Both the position numbers and the translations under genes were made by a program. A stretch of 21,621 nt of DNA from JBKPNZ01 sp046732895 (GTDB taxonomy: Bacteria > Actinomycetota > Thermoleophilia > Solirubrobacterales > 70-9), in contig JBKPNZ010000049.1 of NCBI GenBank assembly GCA_046732895.1, positions 1 to 21,621 on the forward strand, given 5' to 3'. This document shows, in pieces, positions 1-6,715 of the stretch; positions within the stretch are counted from its first letter, which is position 1, and each line of letters opens with the position of its first letter. Under the pieces are notes generated by a model. That model worked only from the letters and a program-made list of their open reading frames with translations. It did no database searches and had not been told where the DNA came from.

Positions 1-246
1 GGGCGCGGGGGCGGTGGGCGGTGGGGCGCTGGGCGGCGGCATCGACGTGGGCGCCGATGGGGCGTCCGACGGCGCCGTCGGCGGCGCCGCGGCGGGAGGG
101 GACTGATCGGTCTCGGGCTCGCCGGCCACAGAGGACTCCGGTGCCGTGGATTCGGCACCGGGAGCCGGCTCGCCCGCAGGTGGCGCCGGCGCTTCGGGAG
201 CCTTCTCCTCGCTCTTCTTACGGCGTTCGAGACGGAACGAGCGCAT
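1..246 (-). CDS. Pro/Ala-rich protein of unknown function, C-terminus outside window
   Basis: I do not recognise this gene. A minus-strand frame stays open from an ATG at 246 to the left edge. It begins with a short basic segment (MRSFRLERRKKSEEK), then becomes a low-complexity Pro/Ala/Glu-rich stretch of about 65 residues that looks like a disordered linker. Codon third positions are mostly G or C, as in neighbouring genes. The start is uncertain: the frame is also open upstream through a GTG at 300 and ATGs at 309 and 318, which would add up to 24 residues after the smpB stop. No tmRNA-like sequence is visible here, although ssrA often lies near smpB. The folded part, if any, must lie beyond the window. 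Confidence 0.4.
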   Translation of the reverse strand, partial: MRSFRLERRKKSEEKAPEAPAPPAGEPAPGAESTAPESSVAGEPETDQSPPAAAPPTAPSDAPSAPTSMPPPSAPPPTAPAP

Positions 247-324
247 GGAGTCCCAATCGTCGCATGCTGCACCGGCACTCGTCACCCGGGGCTCGCTCAC
301 GACGCCCATCGTGCACATGGCTGC

Positions 325-801
325 TCATCGAAGCCGCTCCGAATGCTCGCGCTCGACCTCGCGTCGCACATCGCGGTCGCGAATCTCGCGGCGGCGGTCG
401 CGCTGCTCCTTGCCGCGCGCCAGGGCCAGCTCCACCTTGGCGTTGCGACCCTTGAAGTAGATGCGTGTCGGCACGAGCGTCAGGCCCTTGCGGTCGAGGC
501 GGCCGATCAGGCGATCGATCTCACGCCTGTGGAGGAGGAGCTTGCGCGGGCGCTCGGGGTCGTGGTTCTCGCGAGCGGGTGGATAGGGCGGGATGTGCGC
601 ATTGCGAAGCCACAGCTCGCCACCCTCGAAGGACGCGTAGGAATCGCCGATCTGAGCCTTGCCATCCCGCAGCGACTTCACCTCGGTCCCACGCAGCTCG
701 ATCCCGCACTCGAACCGCTCCAGGAGCTCGTACTTGTGCCGCGCGCGGCGGTTCGAGGCGACGTCGCCGGGATCGACCTTCCGTTTCCCCTTCTTGGCCA
801 T
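325..801 (-). CDS. smpB: SsrA-binding protein SmpB
   Basis: SmpB binds the tRNA-like domain of tmRNA and brings it to stalled ribosomes for trans-translation. The 158-residue product has the family's usual length and conserved blocks in order: ASNRRARHKY near residue 16, GTEVKSLRDGKAQIGDSYAS at 38-57, LWLRNAHIPPY at 63-73, an HDPERPRKLLLHRREIDRL block near 80-98, and KGLTLVPTRIYF at 105-116. A strongly basic helical C-terminal tail follows; in the family it enters the mRNA channel. The ATG start shares one base with the rnr stop (TGATG), so translation is probably coupled to rnr. The rnr-smpB pairing is common in bacteria and links RNA decay with ribosome rescue. Confidence 0.97.
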   Translation of the reverse strand: MAKKGKRKVDPGDVASNRRARHKYELLERFECGIELRGTEVKSLRDGKAQIGDSYASFEGGELWLRNAHIPPYPPARENHDPERPRKLLLHRREIDRLIGRLDRKGLTLVPTRIYFKGRNAKVELALARGKEQRDRRREIRDRDVRREVEREHSERLR

Positions 802-2645
802 CAGCGCTCAGGCCTCTCCCTGCCCTCACGCCGATGCTCGGCCTTGCGCCGGCTCTCGCGCGGGCGGCGCGTCTTCGGCCGCTTGCGCGGGCGCTGCGGC
901 GGCGTCTCGACCGTCTCGCCGGCGGGCTCTAGATCGACGCGGCCGCGGGGCGCCTCGATGGACTCGACGCGCACGCCGAGCGGGTCGCCCAGGCGAAGCG
1001 CCCGCCCGCTTCGCCGCCCGATGAGCGCGGTCTGGGTCTCGTTCAGGTCGAAGCGATCGCCGCGAATCGTCCGGGCGGGCAGGAACCCCTCGTACACGTC
1101 AGCGAGCTCACCCGCGAAGCGCACGAACGCTCCCGCGCCGACTACTCCGGAGACCTCACCCTCCAGCGTCCGCCCCCAGCCGGCCTGGAAGAGCTCGCGG
1201 TCGAGCAGGAACGCAGCACAGACCTTGTCGGCCTGGCGCTCGGTACGCATGGCGTCGCGCTCGCGCTCCGAGCTTCGCCACCCCGCGTCCTCGACGGCGG
1301 CTCGCTCCGGCGCCTCCTCCCCCGCCCCGACGGTCGCAAGGAGGGCGCGATGCGCGATCAGGTCCGGATAGCGGCGAATCGGCGAGGTGAAGTGGCAGTA
1401 CGCCGGGCTCCCGAGCCCAGCGTGCCCGAGGTTGCGGTTCGTGTAATGGGCCTGCTTCAGGGAGCGCAGCACGAGCGAGGTATACGCCGCCCGGCCATGC
1501 CCGCGCCGGGCGGCCTCGCGAACGACGAGGTGGCTGGCCTCGCCGACGAGGACTCCGGCCTGGCTCGGTGAAAGGCTCTGCGGCAGCGGCGGTGTCGGAA
1601 TCCCGAGCGATGCGAGCTGCTCGATCAGGAATCCGACGCGCTCAGCGTCGGGCTGCTCGTGCACCCGGTAGAGCGTCGGCACGCCGCGGCGCTCCAGCAG
1701 TTGGGCGACCTGCTCGTTGGCCAGGATCATCAGGTGCTCGATCAGCTTGTGCGCCTCGGTCTGCTCGACGCCGTGTGCGCGCACGACTGAACCGTCGGCG
1801 TCGAATTCGAACTCCGGCGCGAACGACTCGATCTCGAGCGCGGCAACCGAGCGCCGGGCCGCAAGCGAGGCCGCCGCGCGCCGGGCGAGCCCGAGCGGCG
1901 CCTCCACGCGGGGCGGGGGCTCGACTCGGCCGGCGAAGATCTCGTCGAGCTGGTCGTAGTCGAGCCGTGCGTCCGAGCGCACGCGGCTGCGATAGAAGCT
2001 GGCGGAACGCGGCTCACCCTCGGCCGAGAGCAGGATCTCGGCGGTGACCGCAAGGCGCTCCACGCCCGGCGCCAGACTGCACGCCCCGTCGCTCAGCACC
2101 GGCGGCAGCATCGGCTCGACCGTGCCCGGCACGTAGGTCGAGGTGGCGCGGCGCAGCGCCTCGACGTCAAGTGGCCCGCCGGGCTGGACGTGAGCCGCCA
2201 CGTCGGCGATGTGGATCCAGAGGCGGATCCCGTCGCCGTCCTCGGCGGCCGAGACGGCATCGTCGAAGTCGCGTGCGGTCGCAGGGTCAACCGTGAAGGT
2301 GGGCATCGAGGTGAGGTCGCGCCGGTCGACGGGCGCCTCGCGCGCGCCGACGGCAGCACGTCGCGCGTCCTCGGCCACGGTTGGACTGAACCCGCGGTCG
2401 CCCGCGTCCCACAGGAGCGCGCCCGCCACGTCGAGCGCCCGTTTGGGCGATCCCAGGTCCTCGAGCGTCCGCGCTCCTCCCGGGCCGATCTCGGCCAGGA
2501 CCATCCGGCCCGGCGAGGTCTTGATGGACCCGCGCGCGAGCGCCGTTCTGGGGCCGCGCTCGAAGAGCGGCTCGACGGCATCGAAACGCCCCCGGCGCTC
2601 GACCACGCAGACCATCCGCCCGCGTGCCTGGGGATGCTGGCTCAC
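801..2645 (-). CDS. rnr: RNB-domain 3'-5' exoribonuclease (RNase R/II family)
   Basis: This is a processive 3'-5' exoribonuclease of the RNase R/RNase II family (614 aa). Residues 1-100 hold a shortened OB/cold-shock-like region; the usual N-terminal helix-turn-helix of long RNase R is absent. The RNB catalytic domain spans roughly 111-435. It has the metal-binding motif TVDPATARDFDDAVS (D120, D126, D128, D129), the RSLKQAHYT segment at 394-402, and HFTSPIRRYPDLIAHR at 418-433. An S1-like domain covers about 494-575, and an Arg/Lys-rich tail ends the protein. The start is GTG, overlapping the upstream protease stop by four bases (GTGA). The product probably degrades structured and tmRNA-tagged messages together with the adjacent SmpB. 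Its shortness makes RNase II-like naming possible. Confidence 0.93.
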   Translation of the reverse strand: MSQHPQARGRMVCVVERRGRFDAVEPLFERGPRTALARGSIKTSPGRMVLAEIGPGGARTLEDLGSPKRALDVAGALLWDAGDRGFSPTVAEDARRAAVGAREAPVDRRDLTSMPTFTVDPATARDFDDAVSAAEDGDGIRLWIHIADVAAHVQPGGPLDVEALRRATSTYVPGTVEPMLPPVLSDGACSLAPGVERLAVTAEILLSAEGEPRSASFYRSRVRSDARLDYDQLDEIFAGRVEPPPRVEAPLGLARRAAASLAARRSVAALEIESFAPEFEFDADGSVVRAHGVEQTEAHKLIEHLMILANEQVAQLLERRGVPTLYRVHEQPDAERVGFLIEQLASLGIPTPPLPQSLSPSQAGVLVGEASHLVVREAARRGHGRAAYTSLVLRSLKQAHYTNRNLGHAGLGSPAYCHFTSPIRRYPDLIAHRALLATVGAGEEAPERAAVEDAGWRSSERERDAMRTERQADKVCAAFLLDRELFQAGWGRTLEGEVSGVVGAGAFVRFAGELADVYEGFLPARTIRGDRFDLNETQTALIGRRSGRALRLGDPLGVRVESIEAPRGRVDLEPAGETVETPPQRPRKRPKTRRPRESRRKAEHRREGRERPER

Positions 2646-3823
2646 TGGTTGGCGGAGAGCAGCTTGCCGAGCTCCGCGAGCGCGGCGTCGCGGCCCTCGT
2701 CGGGTCGCGTCTTGGGGTCGTCCGCGGCACGCACCTGCGGCTTGATGCCGACGCCCGCGAGGTTCTCGCCGTCGGGAGTGAAGTACTGGCCGACGGTCAG
2801 GTCCAGAGCGCCGCCGGAGTCGAGGTGGATGACCTCCTGGAAGACGCCCTTCCCGTACGAGCGGGTGCCGACGACGGTGGCGAGTCCGTGGTCCTCGAGC
2901 GCGGCCGTGAGGATCTCCGCCGCCGAGGCCGTGTCCTGGTTGATGAGAACGACGATCGGCTTGGGGTCGAGGGCGTCGCCGACAGCGTCGTAGGTCTGAT
3001 CGCCCTGCGTGCGGCTGCGCGTCGAGACGATCTTCCCGTTCTCGACGAAGATGCTCCCGCAGAGCACGGCCTCGTCGAGCAGGCCGCCGCCGTTTCCGCG
3101 CAGGTCGATGACGAGCCCTTGGGCGCCCTCCCGATACAGGCGCTCGACGGTCGAGCGCAGCTCGGCGTGGGCGCCCTCGCTGAAGGTCGAGAACAGCACG
3201 TATCCGACCTTCTGGCCCTCTGGATCCCGGCGGATCTCGCCCTGCACGGCCGGGACGCGGACGTCCGCCCGCTCGAGGACGACGTCGTGCTCGCCGGCCG
3301 AGCCGGCGGGATCGATCGTCAGGGTCACCTTCGTGCCGGGCGGTCCCTTGATCTCGCCGGTCGAGACCTGTGACGGCGTTCCCGCGATCGACTTGCCGTC
3401 CACGGCTGTGATCACGTCGCCCTCCTGGAGGCCGGCGCGCTCGGCGGGGGTGTCTGGCAGCACGCTCGCGATCCGCAGGCCGCGCTTGATCTCGCTCACC
3501 GTCAGGCCGACGCCCGAGAATTGTCCTGAGGTCGCCGCGTTGAAGTCCTCGAGGTCCTTCGGCGGAAAGTAGTGAGAAAACCGATCGTCGTAGCGATGGC
3601 GAAGCTCGTCGACCATGCCGTTCACCGAGGCGTCGTTGAGCGTGGAGTCGTCGACGGGCTTGAAGTAGTTCGACTGGATGACGTCGCGAGCCTGGTTCGG
3701 CAGGTCGTCGTCGCCGCCGAACGAGCCGGTGAGCGCGGCGACGAGAGCAGCGACGGCGAGCCCAAGGAGGATGCCCGCAAGCAGCCCGGAGCCGAAGCCG
3801 GCCCGCTGGCGTGGGGACGTCAA
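2642..3823 (-). CDS. S41-family C-terminal processing protease with PDZ domain
   Basis: This is a CtpA-type serine endopeptidase acting outside the membrane (393 aa). A single N-terminal hydrophobic anchor lies at about 12-33. A PDZ domain spans roughly 97-170 (FSGVGLTV; AGLQEGDVITAVDGKS), and the S41 fold follows with VGYVLFSTF and VIDLRGNGGG at 238-247. The Ser/Lys dyad is visible as S300 in QDTASAAEIL and K325 in RSYGKGVFQ, with Q329 downstream. The start is TTG at 3823, overlapping the ftsX stop (TTGA); this start rests on coupling and on placing the anchor at the N-terminus, since no strong ribosome binding site is visible. In this operon it may trim envelope or division proteins near FtsEX; that role is inferred from position only. 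Confidence 0.92.
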   Translation of the reverse strand: MTSPRQRAGFGSGLLAGILLGLAVAALVAALTGSFGGDDDLPNQARDVIQSNYFKPVDDSTLNDASVNGMVDELRHRYDDRFSHYFPPKDLEDFNAATSGQFSGVGLTVSEIKRGLRIASVLPDTPAERAGLQEGDVITAVDGKSIAGTPSQVSTGEIKGPPGTKVTLTIDPAGSAGEHDVVLERADVRVPAVQGEIRRDPEGQKVGYVLFSTFSEGAHAELRSTVERLYREGAQGLVIDLRGNGGGLLDEAVLCGSIFVENGKIVSTRSRTQGDQTYDAVGDALDPKPIVVLINQDTASAAEILTAALEDHGLATVVGTRSYGKGVFQEVIHLDSGGALDLTVGQYFTPDGENLAGVGIKPQVRAADDPKTRPDEGRDAALAELGKLLSANQ

Positions 3824-4728
3824 ATCCGCAGGAATCGCCGCAGGGTGAGGCCGCTACCGAGAGCGGAGACGACGATCGCAGAGCCGATCAGGCCGATGAC
3901 CAGCGGCGCGAAGCCAACCGTGGTGAAGTTGTCGACGAGGGCGAAGTTGTCGGCGAGCGGATCCACGATGGTCACCTTCCCAAGCCACAGTATGCCGACG
4001 GCGATCACCGCGCCCAGCAGGCCGACCAGGACGCCCTCGATCATGAAGGGCCAGCGGATGAACCAGTTCGTGGCGCCCACGAGGCGCATCACCTCCACCT
4101 CGCGCCGGCGCGCGTAGATGGATAGGCGGATCGTGTTCGCCACGAGGAGCAGCGAAGCGATCAGGAGCAGCGCCGCGATGACCGTGAGCACGATCTTCAC
4201 CGCCGAGGTGACCTCGCGAATGTCCTTGGCCTGGTCGCGGGAGTCGTTGACCTGCGCGATCAGGGGGTCGATGGGCTTCGACTCGCCGGACTTCCCGACG
4301 GGCTCGATGGCCGAGCGCACGGCTTCGAGGTTGTCGGCATCGTCGATCGAGATGTCGTAGGCGAACGGCAGCGGGTTCGAGTTGAGCTCGCCGAGGCTCG
4401 ACTTCAGGTCCCCGCTGACCTTGCCCCGCAGGCGCTTCAGCGCCTCCTGCTTGTCGACGAAGTGGACGGCGGTGACGTGGTCGATCTTCTTCAGCTTCGG
4501 CTTCACGCTCTTCGCCTGCTTCTCCGTGGCGTCGAGCTGGATGAACACGTTCAGGCCGATCTGGCCACGCACCTGCTCGGTCGTCGACTCGCTCGCCTTC
4601 AGCACCGGGACGAGGACGCCGAGGAGGATCGTCGTGACGACGATCGTCACGATCGCGGCCATGCTCGGTGCGGCGCTGCGGCGCAGCGCGCGGAAGGCCT
4701 CGGAGACAAAGAAGACGATTCGGCCCAT
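3820..4728 (-). CDS. ftsX: Cell division ABC transporter permease FtsX
   Basis: FtsX is the membrane half of FtsEX, which passes cytoplasmic ATP hydrolysis to periplasmic or wall hydrolases during division. The 302-residue protein has the family topology. A first membrane helix lies at about 22-44, a large extracytoplasmic domain at 45-175, and three more helices at about 176-198, 229-250 and 273-292. The conserved cytoplasmic stretch RRREVEVMRLVGATNWFIRW sits at 207-226, just before the third helix. The ATG start lies nine bases after the ftsE stop, and the stop overlaps the next gene. Gene order ftsE-ftsX and the paired motifs make the call secure. Confidence 0.95.
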   Translation of the reverse strand: MGRIVFFVSEAFRALRRSAAPSMAAIVTIVVTTILLGVLVPVLKASESTTEQVRGQIGLNVFIQLDATEKQAKSVKPKLKKIDHVTAVHFVDKQEALKRLRGKVSGDLKSSLGELNSNPLPFAYDISIDDADNLEAVRSAIEPVGKSGESKPIDPLIAQVNDSRDQAKDIREVTSAVKIVLTVIAALLLIASLLLVANTIRLSIYARRREVEVMRLVGATNWFIRWPFMIEGVLVGLLGAVIAVGILWLGKVTIVDPLADNFALVDNFTTVGFAPLVIGLIGSAIVVSALGSGLTLRRFLRI

Positions 4729-4737
4729 CAGTCGTAC

Positions 4738-5616
4738 CTAGTGGACCGTGTCCCCGTTGGTGTGGCCCTCGGAGCCGACGCCCATTTCGGCCCGCATTCG
4801 CACGGCGAACTCGGTCGTCGATTCCTCCTGGTAGAGGCCGGCGGCCTGATCGCGGACCAGGCGCCCGTCCTCGAGGGCGAGCACGCGGCGACGCATCTTG
4901 TCGACCATCTCCCGGTCGTGGGTCACGACGAGCACGGTCGTGCCGGTCCGGTTGATCCGGTAGAGCAGCTGCATGATCCCGATCGAGGTCACCGGGTCCA
5001 GGTTTCCGGTGGGCTCGTCAGCCAGCAGCAGGGGCGGGTGATTGACGAACGCGCGCGCGATCGAGACGCGCTGCTGCTCACCACCGGAGAGCTCGTCGGG
5101 GTAGCTGTGAAGCTTGGTCTGCAGGCCCACGAGGCGGAGGATCTCCGGCACCTTGCTGCGGATCTCCGAGCGGGGTGCGCCGATCACCTGGAGGGCATAG
5201 GCGACGTTGTCGTAGACGGTGCGGTTCGGAAGGAGCTTGAAGTCCTGGAAGACGGTCCCGATCCGGCGGCGCAGGAGCGGCACCTTCTTCTCGGCGATGC
5301 GTCCCACGTCGCGACCGGCGATGAAGACCTTGCCGCTTGCCGGCTCGACCTCCTTGATCAGGGTCTTGATCAGGGTCGACTTGCCGCAGCCGGTCGGTCC
5401 GACCACGAACGCGAACTCACCGCGCTCGACCTCGAGCGAGACCCGCTCGAGCGCGACCTGGCCGCCCGGGTAGACCACGGTCGCCTCGCGGAGCTCGACG
5501 ATCGGCGGCGTGGGCGGCGCCGGCGAGGGCGCATTCTCACGCGACCGGCGCGCTTGGCGTCGGCTTTGGGCGGCAGCGTCGGAGCGCCGCCCCGTGCGTG
5601 TTCTCAACAGGGCCAT
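4738..5616 (-). CDS. ftsE: Cell division ATP-binding protein FtsE, with N-terminal extension
   Basis: FtsE is the ABC ATPase that pairs with FtsX. All nucleotide-binding motifs are present: Walker A GPTGCGKST at 73-81, Q-loop Q124, signature LSGGEQQ at 176-182, Walker B LLLADEP at 196-202 and switch H233. FDFK-type FtsE hallmarks are seen in VFQDFKLLPNRTVYDNVAYA at 122-141. At 292 aa it exceeds the usual length near 220-230: residues 1-38 form an Arg-rich then Pro-rich extension, and residues after about 255 form an acidic tail. The first in-frame ATG is used, and no later start precedes the ABC fold convincingly. It is the first gene of the minus-strand block. prfB, often upstream of ftsE in Gram-positive bacteria, is absent here. 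Confidence 0.95.
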   Translation of the reverse strand: MALLRTRTGRRSDAAAQSRRQARRSRENAPSPAPPTPPIVELREATVVYPGGQVALERVSLEVERGEFAFVVGPTGCGKSTLIKTLIKEVEPASGKVFIAGRDVGRIAEKKVPLLRRRIGTVFQDFKLLPNRTVYDNVAYALQVIGAPRSEIRSKVPEILRLVGLQTKLHSYPDELSGGEQQRVSIARAFVNHPPLLLADEPTGNLDPVTSIGIMQLLYRINRTGTTVLVVTHDREMVDKMRRRVLALEDGRLVRDQAAGLYQEESTTEFAVRMRAEMGVGSEGHTNGDTVH

Positions 5617-5697
5617 GCGGAAGCTCTTTCTGCGACACCCGCGTCAATCCTTCGCGCGGCCCCTGCCTGGCCGCGGCGAACGCACGAGCGCTGCGAC

Positions 5698-5727
5698 AGG
5701 GTAGCGAAGTCTGTAAGGAGCCACTAA
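5698..5727 (-). promoter_or_regulatory. Candidate promoter of the ftsE-smpB operon
   Basis: On the minus strand a TACCCT hexamer (5703-5698) lies 18 bases downstream of TTAGTG (5727-5722). It would start transcription roughly 75 bases before the ftsE ATG. The -35 match is weak. It is the best -10-like hexamer I found in the 206-base gap between the glutaredoxin-like gene and ftsE. The remainder of that gap holds only a short GC hairpin at 5741-5756. Confidence 0.3.
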
Positions 5728-5822
5728 TACTTCCGTCGGGTGGGCGGCAGCGCCCAAGTGCGGGTTGGTTTCGTTTCGCCGAGGGCGGCGGCCGGGTTCG
5801 AGGGCCGATTCGTGGTCGGGAC

Positions 5823-6149
5823 TCAGACGGACCCGGCGGCCTGGCTGGGTAGCCCGCCCTCGCGGATCCGAGCGGCGAGGTCCTTCGACTCCTCGCGGAT
5901 CACGGTGCCGTCTTCCAGCTCGATCGCGGGCAGGGCCGTCTGCCCGGTCAGCTCGATGTAATCGGGGGACGCGGCGACGCACAACGACAACTGCCGGATC
6001 GCCAACGCCGTGCGCGTTCCCCGCGACTTCGGATGCTCGACGACTTCATAGTCGATCCCCGCCTCGTCGAGGGCCTTCTGCACCCTCCAGCAGGGGTGAG
6101 CGCCGATCCTTAGCCACATGGTGCCGCAGCGGTGGAGCTTGACTGCCAT
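5823..6149 (-). CDS. Glutaredoxin/GST-N-terminal-like thioredoxin-fold protein
   Basis: This small cytosolic protein (108 aa) has a glutaredoxin or glutathione-S-transferase N-terminal fold. Residues 15-35 (IGAHPCWRVQKALDEAGIDY) form the active-site loop and first helix with a single cysteine, C20, where glutaredoxins have the second Cys of CPYC. TGQTALPAIELEDG at 68-81 supplies the cis-proline segment (P74), and IREESKDLAARI follows as the ligand-binding helix. It therefore looks monothiol. The stretch at about 45-63, between the second strand and the cis-Pro loop, seems longer than in related proteins I recall, possibly an insertion. The ATG is preceded by a strong AGAGGAGGA ribosome binding site. 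The substrate and thiol partner are unknown. Confidence 0.75.
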   Translation of the reverse strand: MAVKLHRCGTMWLRIGAHPCWRVQKALDEAGIDYEVVEHPKSRGTRTALAIRQLSLCVAASPDYIELTGQTALPAIELEDGTVIREESKDLAARIREGGLPSQAAGSV

Positions 6150-6191
6150 TCGTCCTCCTCTTGAGTGCGTGGCCGGGGGCTGGGGGTACGG

Positions 6192-6207
6192 CCGCGCAGT
6201 ATCTCGC
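6192..6207 (-). promoter_or_regulatory. Candidate promoter of the glutaredoxin-like gene (copy 1 of a 16-bp repeat)
   Basis: On the minus strand the element reads GCGAGATACTGCGCGG. GATACT at 6203-6198 resembles a -10 hexamer and would give a leader of about 40-45 nt ending in the strong AGGAGG site of the glutaredoxin-like gene. The same 16 bases recur at 6628-6643 before the next minus-strand gene. No convincing -35 is visible. Confidence 0.4.
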
Positions 6208-6235
6208 CTGCGCGCTCGGTGGTCCTGGCGACTGC

Positions 6236-6562
6236 CTACTCCCGCAGCCCGGCGGCTTCGAGGGCTTCACCATGAGTGCCAAATGGCTGCCACCTGATGA
6301 TCTTGCCCGCGCGAAACCAGTGGGCCCCCGCGCTCTCGAACTCGCGAGCCACTTCACCCGATTCGATCCATCGGACTTCGGTTCTCCCGAGACCGACCAC
6401 GGTGTCGCTTCCTGCTACGAAGCGCTCCGGGAGGAGGCGCGGTTGAACGTTCTCATATTTGTTTTCAAACCAATCGCGCAGTTGGCCGTGCCCGTGCAGC
6501 CGAGGCCCGCCTGGGGTTTGGAGCTCAACCTCGGGATCGTGCAGCGAGAGAAACTCGTCCAC
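6236..6562 (-). CDS. SnoaL/NTF2-like domain protein, probably frameshifted near its 5' end
   Basis: The 108-residue ORF with a GTG start at 6562 matches an SnoaL-like (NTF2-fold) protein: DEFLSLHDPEVEL, the WFENKYENV segment, and a C-terminal EVRWIESGEV...HWFRAGKIIRWQPF pair of strands. Such proteins usually begin with a MSRENV-type helix followed by W-x-E-LFN-x-RD. Here WVELFNTRDD is encoded upstream of the GTG in this same frame (6592 down), while MSRENVAVAV is encoded in another frame from an ATG at 6624. One missing base in codon 11, near 6590-6595, would join them into a protein of about 129 residues. The gene may be decayed, or the base may be a sequence error. Its substrate is unknown. 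Confidence 0.7.
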   Translation of the reverse strand: MDEFLSLHDPEVELQTPGGPRLHGHGQLRDWFENKYENVQPRLLPERFVAGSDTVVGLGRTEVRWIESGEVAREFESAGAHWFRAGKIIRWQPFGTHGEALEAAGLRE

Positions 6563-6589
6563 ATCGTCCCTCGTATTGAAGAGCTCGAC

Positions 6590-6627
6590 CCATCGACCGC
6601 GACCGCCACGTTCTCCCGCGACATCAC
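6590..6627 (-). other. Out-of-frame 5' end of the SnoaL-like gene
   Basis: Translation from ATG 6624 (or the GTG at 6627) gives MSRENVAVAV, a start typical of short SnoaL-like proteins, before the frame diverges. The following TGG GTC GAG CTC continues the domain in the other frame. I read this as the displaced first eleven codons of the neighbouring ORF. Confidence 0.6.
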
Positions 6628-6643
6628 CCGCGCAGTATCTCGC
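6628..6643 (-). promoter_or_regulatory. Candidate leaderless promoter of the SnoaL-like gene (copy 2 of the repeat)
   Basis: This is the second exact copy of GCGAGATACTGCGCGG on the minus strand. GATACT (6639-6634) lies six bases before GTG 6627, the spacing expected if transcription begins at or next to the start codon. There is no ribosome binding site between them. Confidence 0.4.
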
Positions 6644-6715
6644 GCCCGGCGAGTGCTGCTTTCCGATGCAAGGCAGCTAATTCGCTACCCGAGGGATTTC
6701 GTCGCGGCGCCGTCC

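Noticed and set aside
1..328. tmRNA (ssrA) next to smpB
   Set aside because: I looked for the tRNA-like ends, including GGGGCTGA-type 5' sequence and a TTCGA T-arm, and found none.
225..328. Short ORF whose ATG overlaps the smpB stop (ATGA)
   Set aside because: It ends after 34 codons inside the Pro/Ala-rich ORF, its sequence is Arg-rich without features, and the overlapping frame downstream looks more coding-like.
343..1371. Long plus-strand ORF of 342 codons opposite smpB and rnr
   Set aside because: It is antisense to two well-supported genes, its product has the low-complexity His/Arg/Val composition of a GC-rich shadow frame, and no domain is recognisable.
4462..5727. Plus-strand ORF of 421 codons opposite ftsX and ftsE
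   Set aside because: It covers two certain genes on the other strand, and its His/Asp/Arg-rich sequence is typical of the antisense of ABC protein genes.
5741..5756. Hairpin TGGGCG-GCAG-CGCCCA as a terminator
   Set aside because: The stem is only six base pairs, no T-run follows on either strand, and such stems are common by chance at this GC content.
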